Position numbers and translations under genes: made by a program. From contig JAEZKW010000018.1 of assembly GCA_023415375.1 (NCBI GenBank), forward strand, positions 1 to 14,824: a stretch of 14,824 nt of DNA, given 5' to 3'. Within the stretch, counting starts at the first letter, position 1. Each line of letters starts with the position of its first letter. The notes under the pieces are model-generated. The model did no database searches, had not been told where the DNA came from, and saw only the letters and a program-made list of their open reading frames with translations. Positions 1 through 7,609 of the stretch are shown one piece after another. This DNA is from Bacillota bacterium (GTDB lineage Bacteria > Bacillota > UBA4882 > UBA8346).

Positions 1-21
1 CTTAGAGAACAGGTTTTGAGG

Positions 22-55
22 CAAAAAAATAGGAGTCTCCGAAATTCGGAAACCC
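22..55 (-). terminator. Rho-independent terminator after the lactate dehydrogenase gene
   Basis: Read on the minus strand, bases 55 to 33 form an imperfect hairpin: GGGTTTCCGAA pairs with TTCGGAGACTC through G-C, A-T and G-T pairs around a very short loop. The hairpin is followed at once by a run of seven T (bases 29 to 23). This is the classic intrinsic terminator layout. It lies about 90 bases beyond the dehydrogenase stop codon and probably ends the lactate operon. I see no gene in the 145 bases left of that stop codon. Confidence 0.72.
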
Positions 56-145
56 GCATCATTTCTTTGGCGGAACTGAACCGCGCTTAACTTTATCCGA
101 GTTCGTTCCCGCAAAAATTCCAGGTGATACAGATAACTCTAGACA

Positions 146-1543
146 TTAACAAACTTTTCCCGGATTTAAAATATTTTTCGGGTCAAACGTACGTTTAATC
201 CCTTGCATCAAATCCATCTGACTTTTCCCCAGCGATTCCCTTAAAAAGCCTACTTTAGCATGACCAATTCCATGTTCCCCCGAAACCTGCCCATTCAACT
301 CCCTGGCTTTATTATACATTGCCTGCATCACCGGTGCTAATTTTTGTTTCCACTCCAAATCATTCAACCCATCTTTGCAAACATAGATATGAAGGTTCCC
401 ATCCCCGGCATGGCCGAAACTCCGGATCCTAATTTGATAATCTTGTTCCAATTCTTTAGCAAATTTGATGAACCGGGTTATCGCATTCCTTGGAACCACC
501 ACGTCGCATTCATCCATCGCCGGGGTGGAACTTTTAATCGCTTCCAGAAAAGCGCCCCGGGCACTCCAGATCGACTCCTGCCTTTCCTCTGTATCGGAAA
601 TCAAAACGTCGATCGCCCCGGCCTCGATGCAAATCCGGGCTGCCTGGTCAAGTTGGCGTTCGATCTCCTCACTGGAATTTCCGTCAAAAGTTAACAACAA
701 ATAAGCGTTGGCTGATTTATCGGGAAACTGTTTTCCCAAATATTCCTCGGCCGCTTCAATGACTTTTTTCTCCATAAACTCGACGGCCGTGGGTACTGTC
801 TTGGCTTTAATAATTTTAGGCACGGTTTCGATGCAGGCTTCGAGGCTGTCGAAAGGAACCAGTAGACTAACCGCTCTTTGCGGCAGGGGAATCAGTTTTA
901 AGATCAGCCTGGTAATTATGGCAAGTGTTCCCTCGGAGCCGACCAATAAATCTTTCAAACTGAAACCGGAGCTATTCTTGGCCACTTTACCGCCGAGTTC
1001 GATAATCTCGCCATTGGGTAGTACAACCTCCATTCCCCGGACATAATCCCGGGTGACACCATACTTTACCGCCCGCATTCCCCCGGCATTGGTCATTACG
1101 TTGCCGCCGATGGTAGCGCTTTTTTCGCCGGGATCCGGCGGATACATCAGATCTTGTTCCGCCACCGCTTTAGCGAGATCCATCAGTAAGACTCCGGGTT
1201 CGGTGGTCACTGTCATATTCTCGGCGTCAATCTCCAAGATCCGGTCCATTTTGGCGAGGGAAAGGATGATTCCGCCATGAAGCGGGACAGCCCCGCCACA
1301 GAGGCCTGTTCCGGAACCACGGGGTGTAACCGGAATATTGTGGTCATAAGCATATTTCATCACGGCGGAGACTTCTTGAACATTCAAAACCTCGACCACC
1401 ACCTCCGGCCGTTGCTTACCGTACTCAACCATTTCATCGTGACTGAAATCTTCATTGATTCCGACGCCGCTAAAAATCCGGTCCGGGCCGCAAATGTTTT
1501 CCAACTCCCCGAGAACGTTCTTGGTTACTTTACCATATGGCAT
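146..1543 (-). CDS. lctD: FAD-linked lactate dehydrogenase, GlcD/LctD type, catalytic subunit of an LDH-Etf complex
   Basis: A 465-residue flavoprotein that oxidises a 2-hydroxy acid, most likely D-lactate, to pyruvate in the cytoplasm and passes electrons to the EtfAB encoded just upstream. The PCMH-type FAD-binding domain covers about residues 40-220, with PRGSGTGLCGGA (74-85), PDPGEKSATIGG (136-147) and GSEGTL (202-207). The C-terminal FAD-oxidase domain carries GHAGDGNLH (377-385), SGEHGIG (421-427) and DPKNILNPGK (454-463). Length and motif order are normal for the GlcD/LDH family. The ATG overlaps the end of the EtfA gene by 19 bases and has a GGGAGGG ribosome site about 9 bases upstream, suggesting translational coupling. 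GlcD-type proteins also act on glycolate or other 2-hydroxy acids; the racemase and Etf neighbours favour lactate. Family is certain, substrate is inferred. Confidence 0.9.
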   Translation of the reverse strand: MPYGKVTKNVLGELENICGPDRIFSGVGINEDFSHDEMVEYGKQRPEVVVEVLNVQEVSAVMKYAYDHNIPVTPRGSGTGLCGGAVPLHGGIILSLAKMDRILEIDAENMTVTTEPGVLLMDLAKAVAEQDLMYPPDPGEKSATIGGNVMTNAGGMRAVKYGVTRDYVRGMEVVLPNGEIIELGGKVAKNSSGFSLKDLLVGSEGTLAIITRLILKLIPLPQRAVSLLVPFDSLEACIETVPKIIKAKTVPTAVEFMEKKVIEAAEEYLGKQFPDKSANAYLLLTFDGNSSEEIERQLDQAARICIEAGAIDVLISDTEERQESIWSARGAFLEAIKSSTPAMDECDVVVPRNAITRFIKFAKELEQDYQIRIRSFGHAGDGNLHIYVCKDGLNDLEWKQKLAPVMQAMYNKARELNGQVSGEHGIGHAKVGFLRESLGKSQMDLMQGIKRTFDPKNILNPGKVC

Positions 1544-2733
1544 GCGGTTTTTCCCTCCCTTTTCACTCGTGCCGTTAATCCCGGGATCACCTGATATAAA
1601 TCTCCGATAATACCGTAGTGAGCCACTTTTAAAATAGGAGCGCTGGCATCGTTGTTAATGGCGTAAATTCGCTCCGCCATGTTCATACAGGCGGTAAACT
1701 GAACCGCTCCCGAAACGCCGCAAGTGATAATCAATTTTGGTTTGACGGTCCGCCCGGAGAGGCCAATCTGGCGAGTATAAGGGAGCCAGCCCGCTTCGAC
1801 TAAAGGCCGGGTACAAGCCAACTGGCCGCCCAGCAATCCGGCCAACTCCTCCAACATTCCCAAATCACCAGGGTTCTTGACGCCCCGTCCCGCCACCACC
1901 AGTACCTCGGCGTCGGAGATACTGACTTGTTTATCCTGCCGGACCCTATTTAATACTCTTAACTTGGAATGAAGCCGCTGTGGATCGACCGGACGCCGAA
2001 TGACCTCGCTGCCGACTTTCCGCAAACAATCCACCTTTTCCATGACCTGGTAACGAACCGTAGCAAACTGGGGGCGAGTCCGGTCGGTGATGATTTGAGC
2101 CATAATATTCCCGCCGAATGCCGGCCGTATTTGAACCAAATTACTATCCGGCCTGACTTCCAACTGGGTACAGTCAGCCGTCAAACCGGTCCGGAACCGG
2201 GCCGCCACTCGCGGCGCCAACGACCTCCCTACGGCAGTGGCTCCCACCAGAACGATGGCTGGTTTCAACTCATTGATACAGTCCTCAAAGATATTGGCAT
2301 AAGTATCCACTTTAAAATATTGCAACGGTTGCTCATCATAAACCAGGATCCGGTCCACGCCGTTTTTCAATAGTTCATCGGCTTGTTTCCCAATATCGGC
2401 CCCGATAAATAAGGCGTAGACAGGATGATTGATCCGGGCGGCCAATTCTCTGGCTTTTCCGATTAATTCCAGAGTGACCGGATGGACTACGCCATCCAAA
2501 TGCTCAACGTAAATCAGTATCCCGCGCCACAGGCTTTTATCAATACCGGATTGTTCCGGTCCAACTAAGCTGATAGCGCTTGCCGGACATTTTTTGAGGC
2601 AAAGTTTGCAAAATTTACAGCTATCATGAATGACTATCTTTCCCGCAACCGCTCGGATCGCTCCAAAGGGACACTGACTGACGCAATTTCCGCAAAGGTT
2701 ACATTTATTCTGGTCAACCACGAGATTCCCCAT
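1525..2733 (-). CDS. lctC: Electron transfer flavoprotein alpha subunit with N-terminal 2[4Fe-4S] ferredoxin domain
   Basis: A 402-residue EtfA with an added ferredoxin domain. Two CxxCxxCxxxCP motifs are visible: C11, C14, C17, C21 and C39, C42, C45, C49, which can hold two [4Fe-4S] clusters. An ETF alpha domain follows from about residue 70. The FAD-binding part has RQIGLSGRTVKPKL (321-334), GVSGAVQF (339-346) and AINNDASAPI (358-367). Fused ferredoxin domains of this kind are known in EtfA of the A. woodii lactate dehydrogenase and caffeyl-CoA reductase complexes, where they bring in electrons from or to ferredoxin. Residue 346 is Phe where the common EtfA motif SGAIQH has the flavin-contacting His, and AHYG (371-374) replaces the usual ADYG; I recall similar variants in clostridial EtfA, so this may be a subfamily mark. 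The ATG has a GAGAGG-type ribosome site. Confidence 0.93.
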   Translation of the reverse strand: MGNLVVDQNKCNLCGNCVSQCPFGAIRAVAGKIVIHDSCKFCKLCLKKCPASAISLVGPEQSGIDKSLWRGILIYVEHLDGVVHPVTLELIGKARELAARINHPVYALFIGADIGKQADELLKNGVDRILVYDEQPLQYFKVDTYANIFEDCINELKPAIVLVGATAVGRSLAPRVAARFRTGLTADCTQLEVRPDSNLVQIRPAFGGNIMAQIITDRTRPQFATVRYQVMEKVDCLRKVGSEVIRRPVDPQRLHSKLRVLNRVRQDKQVSISDAEVLVVAGRGVKNPGDLGMLEELAGLLGGQLACTRPLVEAGWLPYTRQIGLSGRTVKPKLIITCGVSGAVQFTACMNMAERIYAINNDASAPILKVAHYGIIGDLYQVIPGLTARVKREGKTACHMVK

Positions 2734-2753
2734 TATCTTACCTCTCTCTTCTT

Positions 2754-2823
2754 TTGGCTGTTAGCTGTTGGCTATCGAGTGTAAAACCGAAACCCAGAAG
2801 TCAAAAGCTGATAGCCGAAAGCC
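2754..2823. repeat. Imperfect inverted repeat between etfB and etfA
   Basis: The 111-base gap between the two Etf genes contains GGCTATC (2770-2776) facing GATAGCC (2810-2816). Related GCT/AGC-rich repetitions lie outside them: GGCTGTTAGCTGTT on the left and GAAAGCC on the right. Both arms look like variants of one short iterated unit (ggctnttngctnt). The transcript could fold into a hairpin with a loop of about 33 bases. No T-run follows, so this is not a terminator. It may stabilise or process the message between subunits, or be a copy of a dispersed genomic repeat. Confidence 0.5.
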
Positions 2824-2844
2824 AGTATCAACTGCCAAAAATTT

Positions 2845-3633
2845 CTAAACAAATTTGGCCGCCTGAAGCGTTTTAAAAAACTTATCCACCAGTTCGTGAG
2901 GCTCTCCGTTCCAAATAACCTGAGCGTGGTTCACTTCCGGAGGAAAAATCCGCTCTACCTGAGTGGGGGAACCGTCAAGGCCATATTTTAGTTGGTCCTG
3001 GATCTCCAAATCGTTAAAACCAATGGTCTGGACCGGCCGGTCGGCGGTAGCCAATTTCAACCGGTAGGACGGCAGCCTTGGTTGCACTATCCCTTTTTCG
3101 ACCGTAATTAAACACGGATAATCCATTTCCACTACTTGGCAACTATCGGCCAAATCCTGCTCCACCACAATTTTGCCGGCGGTCGCTTCAGTGATCGCCT
3201 TTACCCAAGCCACGTGAGGAATTCCTAAGAATTCCGCCAATTCGGGACCCACTTGCGCAGTATCTCCGTCGGTGGTTTGTTTGCCACAAATCACCAGATC
3301 AAATTCGCCGCTTTTCCGGATTCCCTGGGCTAATGTAAACGAGGTGGCCAAAACATCGGAACCGGCAAATTTGCGATCGCAGATGAGGTATCCCTCATCC
3401 GCTCCCATCCGATAAGCCTCTCTGAGCACCGCTTCGGCCTGGGGCGGGCCCATTGAAATTACCACGATCCTGCCCCCCAGTTGTTCTTTTAGCCGGAGTG
3501 CGGTCTCCAGCGCATAGAGATCATAGGGATTCATCTTACTAGCGGTACCGTCCCGCTTCAGCACACCGGTTTTAGGATCCATTTCCACCCTGGTAGTTCC
3601 AGGAACCTGTTTAACACAAACGATGATCCGCAT
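2845..3633 (-). CDS. lctB: Electron transfer flavoprotein beta subunit, bifurcating/confurcating type
   Basis: A 262-residue EtfB. The N-terminus MRIIVCVKQVPGT and the KMNPYDLYALE segment (33-43) are typical. The nucleotide-binding segment at about 116-141 contains TTDGDTAQVGPELAE followed by FLGIPHV. The DGDTAQVGP form is the one found in Etfs that bind FAD in the beta subunit and carry out bifurcation, rather than in AMP-binding mitochondrial-type EtfB; this is family knowledge. In the LDH-Etf complex EtfB is the site where NAD+ meets the bifurcating flavin. The ATG has AGGAGG seven bases upstream. The gene sits between the racemase (102-base gap) and etfA (111-base gap), so it belongs to the same transcription direction and probably the same operon. 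Length is normal and no key segment is missing. Confidence 0.93.
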   Translation of the reverse strand: MRIIVCVKQVPGTTRVEMDPKTGVLKRDGTASKMNPYDLYALETALRLKEQLGGRIVVISMGPPQAEAVLREAYRMGADEGYLICDRKFAGSDVLATSFTLAQGIRKSGEFDLVICGKQTTDGDTAQVGPELAEFLGIPHVAWVKAITEATAGKIVVEQDLADSCQVVEMDYPCLITVEKGIVQPRLPSYRLKLATADRPVQTIGFNDLEIQDQLKYGLDGSPTQVERIFPPEVNHAQVIWNGEPHELVDKFFKTLQAAKFV

Positions 3634-3735
3634 TGAGTTCCTCCTGAGCCATAGTCTTCAATACGATTTTGATGAATTTGAATATCTGCTTCCGCTCCGG
3701 CATTGAAGTCGTTCCGTTCAATCGCCGTTTTCATA

Positions 3736-5016
3736 CTAGCTGGCTTCATCCACAATTACGGACACTCCGTCAGGGATGATCGTTATCTTGGCCTCGTGTC
3801 CAACTAATTCTTCCGCCATCGCCAAGGCTTCCGCAATGGAACCGGCATGTCGCATCTGAAAATCTTTGATCAATCCCGGATCACAGCGGTCGGTTACCAT
3901 GATGACCCGCGCTTTTTGTAATACCCTGGCCAAAATCTGCGCTTCCCACTGGTCCGCTACGGTATCCGTCCGGCCGATCCGGCTGATGGCAGCGGCCACC
4001 ATCTCGGGGGTGTTTTCCTTGAACCAGCGGTAAAAAGCCTCGCCCCCATGGCCGTCTTCACAAGCGGCAACCATGATAATCACTCCGCCTTTTTTGACAC
4101 ACGACTCGGCGGCGGTCATCCCCTTGACCGCCTGATAGATATTTTGATCCAACGGATAACCGCCGTTCGAGGTAATCACGATCTCCGCCGGCACGGCCAG
4201 TACTCTGGCCATTCCCGCCACAAATTCACAGCCGACCGCATGGGCCGCTTCGGGTTCACCGGCAAAAGCATTCATAATCTTTTTGTCTTGATTAATCACC
4301 ACATTCAGGATGAAACTAAGCCGGGCGACCCGGGCGGCGTAAAGCATATCCCGATGAATGGGGTTATCTTGCAAAATTCCCGACCGGGCATGAGGATCGG
4401 CGATAAATTCGGAACAATGATTGGCTAAAACCGTCTTTTCCGAGGCGATCCCCGGCAGGATGCTTTTGCGCCCGCCTGAAAAACCGGCAAAAAAGTGGGG
4501 TTCGATGAAACCTTCGCTCACCACCAAGTCAGCCCAGTTCACTAGAGAATTAAGCCATAACTCGCCGCCCGAGGGCATTATTCCTTTAAAGGCCATGGCT
4601 TGTTCATCCCGGCTGTCATGATTGATGAACTCTTCGGTCTCAACCAGCTCGCACCCAAATTTATCCAGCATCTCCTCGCGAGTGGTCGGACGGTGAAATC
4701 CGGTGGCAATCAGGATTTTAATTTCAGCTTCCGGATTGCCGCAGCGAATTTCTTGAAGCAATAACGGTAAAGTGATCCGGCTCGGCACCGGCCGGGTATG
4801 GTCGCTGGTGATCACTAAGACTTTACGGGCGAATCGGGCCAGTTCCTGTAACCGGGATGACTGAATGGGGTTTTGAAGGGCCTTCCGGACCAAGTCGGCC
4901 CCATCGAGCCCGTCTGAATTTTGATGGATCCGTGACTCCAAAACCGCGTTAACTCGCGCTTCCGGTAAATTAAATCCTAGATGTTCCTGTGCAAATGGAA
5001 TTTTCAGCGTTAACAC
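3736..5016 (-). CDS. larA: LarA-family nickel-dependent lactate racemase
   Basis: A 426-residue LarA homologue, expected to interconvert D- and L-lactate in the cytoplasm with the nickel-pincer nucleotide cofactor. Residues known from Lactobacillus plantarum LarA are present at the same numbers: D72 and R75 (SDHTRP), H108 (TGFHRPTT), H174 (EPHFFAG), K184 (GGRKS, the cofactor-attached lysine), H200 (LANH), and Y294, Q295 and K298 (YQAVKG). W357 lies one residue from the known Trp358. This argues for an active enzyme. The start is GTG with GGAGGAAGG about 10 bases upstream. LarA homologues can act on other 2-hydroxy acids, but the adjacent LDH-Etf genes favour lactate, as for LctF in A. woodii. 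The cofactor-making genes larB, larC and larE are not in the window. A 68-base gap without terminator separates it from the DUF2264 gene. Confidence 0.92.
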   Translation of the reverse strand: MLTLKIPFAQEHLGFNLPEARVNAVLESRIHQNSDGLDGADLVRKALQNPIQSSRLQELARFARKVLVITSDHTRPVPSRITLPLLLQEIRCGNPEAEIKILIATGFHRPTTREEMLDKFGCELVETEEFINHDSRDEQAMAFKGIMPSGGELWLNSLVNWADLVVSEGFIEPHFFAGFSGGRKSILPGIASEKTVLANHCSEFIADPHARSGILQDNPIHRDMLYAARVARLSFILNVVINQDKKIMNAFAGEPEAAHAVGCEFVAGMARVLAVPAEIVITSNGGYPLDQNIYQAVKGMTAAESCVKKGGVIIMVAACEDGHGGEAFYRWFKENTPEMVAAAISRIGRTDTVADQWEAQILARVLQKARVIMVTDRCDPGLIKDFQMRHAGSIAEALAMAEELVGHEAKITIIPDGVSVIVDEAS

Positions 5017-5084
5017 GAGAAATAATCCTTCCTCCGTCCGTTCCGGATTAATCGTTTATTCAGTTATGCCTCCAATTTTCACTT

Positions 5085-7145
5085 TCAACATTGGCGCGAC
5101 CCGTCAATTTCATTAAAATCCACTCGATACTTCCGTCCATCTTTTAATTCGATCTCTGCTCCAAGTACCGAGCCTGACGGCATGATGTTCTTTATTTCAA
5201 TACGTTTTAACGGAAAAAGCTCCTCGTCGGTCCACTCCGAATCATCCATTTTATGCAGCATGACCGAGATCATCAGTTCCATGGGAGGATTCTTGGTTGT
5301 GCGCTTGCGGTAAGCGTAAATAACCGTACTTTCATCCGCTTCAGCGTTGCGTCCCTGGTGAGTCACACTCTTTAAACTATCCCATCCGTGGTAGGAAATC
5401 AGCGCCAGCTGTCTGCCCGGTATGGCTGCCGTTATGACTTTCAGTCCGTCTTTTTCAAACTGGCGGATGGCGGCCGGCTGGCCGTCAACATGCGGTAGCC
5501 CGAAATGTCCCAAAGTAAGTTCGTGCTCGTAGGCCAGGCGGCAACGATCAACCCTCAAAACACCGCCGGGTATTGCCATCTCGGCAAGATCGATGATATA
5601 TCCGCTGCCGTTATTGGGCGGTTTTCGCATTAGAGCCTGCCGGTACAGCACATCATCTTTGACACCGTTATATAAAAGACTCTGGGGTGTTACGAATTTG
5701 CTTTCGGCATTGGTTGATACTTCTTTGGTCGTCAGTCCGAGGTAGAATAAGGCATCCCTGCTTTCAACATCCCTGGGGTCAAGGCTTCGAAAAGAATACT
5801 CCATGGCAGTGCCGCCTTCAGGGTTATGGTCTTCCCATGGAAAATGGGTATTATAAACCAGACGGTTATAGTTATAATCCTCTTCATTCACTTTAGAGGG
5901 TATGATTTCTGAAGTTCCTGTCTTCCCGTGATTGACCAGTACCAATCCAGGCCGATCCATCACTGTTACCCGGGATTTAACGCCTAATTTCTCCCAGATT
6001 CCTTCGTTTTCTTTTTCGGTCCAAAAAGGCGAGTCCTCCGGCAACGCCAGGTTCAAAAACGGCATAAACATAGTAAAGGGACTGGCCGCGCAGCTATAAC
6101 TCTGAAGCATATATTCCCGGTGACTGTAAAAACCCAGACTCGGAATATCATTCTCATAAAAGTCCTCGCGGGTGGTAAACTGTAAAACCGCCCCGGAGCA
6201 AAGCCGGCGCGCCCATCCCCCATCCAGCGGATAGGGAGGCTTTAGCATAAAGGCTATCGGAAAGCCGCCCGCAACCCATAACCGGTAGCAGATACTCCTG
6301 GCCCACATGTTGATATACCCATCCCTGCCAAACAAGTACGGGTAGGATTCCATCAGCTGGCGGGTGCTCTGCTCATAAACAGCGGCCATCTCCGGCCAGT
6401 ATTCATCGCCAAAGCTCCTGTTCCAGGCCGTTTCGTAAATATTATACATACTTATGGTATAATAGTTATAATTCTGTTCCAAATACCAGCCGCTCCCGGC
6501 ATGATAGGAGGCAATCCAGAGCAAATGACTTTTTAGCAAATCTTCATCGATGTTATAGCCGTTTTTTTTCAGAAACGACAACATCTCAATATTAAAGAAT
6601 CTCCAATTGTTTTGAGTCGTGCGGTGATGCGCCCATTTGGAAAGCGTGACGGCGATCTCATCCTTTTGCTTTTGAGTATAATACGGCCAGATGATATCGG
6701 GCATCATTAACAAAAACTTACATAATCCTCCGAGCTCACAGGTAAACTGATAGGTGGCATCCGGCAGTTCTTCCGGTAACGGTATCGAATTGGGATGTCC
6801 CGGAGTTAGGGCATTATATAAATGATGGCAGTAATAATCCCGGAGTTTAATCCCTTTAATCTCAACATCCGGCTCCACATGCATCAAAGGACCGGCCAGA
6901 GCCATTGTCCGCCGTAATCCTTCGAACTCCACCGAACGATAACGCCACTCCGGGGCACCCGGCTGCGGATAAGTTTTACCGGATATTGTCGGAAAGATGA
7001 TATGGGCATCAAATGATTTTATATGTTTAAAAGCCCTTTCCAACAAATATTTAGCGCAATCAATATAGTGGCGGCGGGTCATCCCGGTATATGGACTCAA
7101 ATCATAGTCCGGTTTATTAACTCTATATGCGTCTTCCATTATCAT
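5085..7145 (-). CDS. DUF2264 family protein, putative intracellular saccharide-processing enzyme
   Basis: A 686-residue protein that I place in the DUF2264 family from its N-terminal half. Supporting segments are EFEGLRRTMALAGPLM (73-88), WPYYTQKQKDEI (153-164), HHRTTQNNWRFF (173-184), the Trp/Tyr-rich stretch around 210-235 and GRDGYINMWARSICYR (273-288). This half is aromatic- and helix-rich, as expected of an (alpha/alpha) toroid; residues from about 395 on look beta-rich. No signal peptide or membrane segment is seen, so it acts in the cytoplasm. The reaction is not established for this family to my knowledge. Its place directly after importer genes suggests that it works on the imported saccharide, for example as a hydrolase or lyase. 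The first ATG is chosen because GGAGG lies 5 bases upstream; a second ATG follows six bases on. It starts 12 bases after the AllA-like gene stops. Confidence 0.85.
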   Translation of the reverse strand: MIMEDAYRVNKPDYDLSPYTGMTRRHYIDCAKYLLERAFKHIKSFDAHIIFPTISGKTYPQPGAPEWRYRSVEFEGLRRTMALAGPLMHVEPDVEIKGIKLRDYYCHHLYNALTPGHPNSIPLPEELPDATYQFTCELGGLCKFLLMMPDIIWPYYTQKQKDEIAVTLSKWAHHRTTQNNWRFFNIEMLSFLKKNGYNIDEDLLKSHLLWIASYHAGSGWYLEQNYNYYTISMYNIYETAWNRSFGDEYWPEMAAVYEQSTRQLMESYPYLFGRDGYINMWARSICYRLWVAGGFPIAFMLKPPYPLDGGWARRLCSGAVLQFTTREDFYENDIPSLGFYSHREYMLQSYSCAASPFTMFMPFLNLALPEDSPFWTEKENEGIWEKLGVKSRVTVMDRPGLVLVNHGKTGTSEIIPSKVNEEDYNYNRLVYNTHFPWEDHNPEGGTAMEYSFRSLDPRDVESRDALFYLGLTTKEVSTNAESKFVTPQSLLYNGVKDDVLYRQALMRKPPNNGSGYIIDLAEMAIPGGVLRVDRCRLAYEHELTLGHFGLPHVDGQPAAIRQFEKDGLKVITAAIPGRQLALISYHGWDSLKSVTHQGRNAEADESTVIYAYRKRTTKNPPMELMISVMLHKMDDSEWTDEELFPLKRIEIKNIMPSGSVLGAEIELKDGRKYRVDFNEIDGSRQC

Positions 7146-7157
7146 TCACTCCTCCAG

Positions 7158-7595
7158 TTAACCAAGGGGTTTATTCAATACGGCGATCCTAATTTCACTA
7201 CTTTTTAAATTGTACTCCTCAGATTGCACTGTGACATTTTCACACACCTTTACCAGAGAAAATTCCGATAACGTAAATGCACAATGCCATACATTCTTAT
7301 ATAAACATACCGGTTTATCCAGCAAAAACACTTCATGGCATTCCGGTGTTTCCGGAGGCGCCACACATAACAGCGCCACACCATTTACCGGTTCGAAACT
7401 CTCCATGGAATTGGGATGCCTCGCCAGCTTGCAAACATGCGAAATCGTTATTTTGGAGACGGCGATTCTCCATCCCGCCGCATCATTTTCTCTTAATACC
7501 ACTTGAAAATTTTCGTTTCGGCCCTCATCATAGCGGATAATATATCCATATTGAGAGAATGTTGTTGAATTTATATTTTTAATTGACGAATTCAT
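7158..7595 (-). CDS. Small cupin-like protein resembling ureidoglycolate lyase (AllA)
   Basis: A 145-residue protein that resembles the AllA/ureidoglycolate lyase family by pattern: FSQYGYII near the N-terminus (13-20), ARHPNSMESFEPVNG (58-72), LLCVAP (75-80) and KNVWHCAFTL (100-109). These correspond to the F-x-x-F/Y-G, RHP-S-x-x-F-x-P and G-V-W-H blocks of that beta-barrel fold. True AllA splits ureidoglycolate in purine breakdown, but no allantoin or urea genes are nearby. In this sugar operon a related job on a sugar-derived acid or lactone is more likely; that is inference. The start is set at the ATG at 7595, which has AGGAAAGG about 7 bases upstream. A TTG at 7613 would add six residues and overlap the permease stop, but has no ribosome site. 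The gene stops 12 bases before the DUF2264 start, so the two are probably co-translated. Confidence 0.7.
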   Translation of the reverse strand: MNSSIKNINSTTFSQYGYIIRYDEGRNENFQVVLRENDAAGWRIAVSKITISHVCKLARHPNSMESFEPVNGVALLCVAPPETPECHEVFLLDKPVCLYKNVWHCAFTLSEFSLVKVCENVTVQSEEYNLKSSEIRIAVLNKPLG

Positions 7596-7609
7596 AGACT
7601 TTCCTTTCC

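Noticed and set aside
344..694. Plus-strand open frames opposite the dehydrogenase gene, and similar plus-strand frames opposite the other genes
   Set aside because: They mirror well-supported minus-strand genes, have no ribosome sites and show no family motifs.
2777..2844. Terminator after etfB
   Set aside because: A hairpin can form in the gap, but no run of T follows it on the minus strand, and the genes on both sides encode subunits of one complex.
3558..3755. Minus-strand open frame of 65 codons covering the gap between larA and etfB
   Set aside because: It overlaps the 3' end of larA and the 5' end of etfB in another frame, has no good ribosome site of its own and resembles no family I know. 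The 102-base gap stays open by chance at this length.
5017..5084. Possible promoter or terminator between the DUF2264 gene and larA
   Set aside because: No stem with T-run is present, and the best box pair I find (TTGGAG with an AT-rich hexamer) is too weak to call. Read-through or a weak promoter both remain possible.
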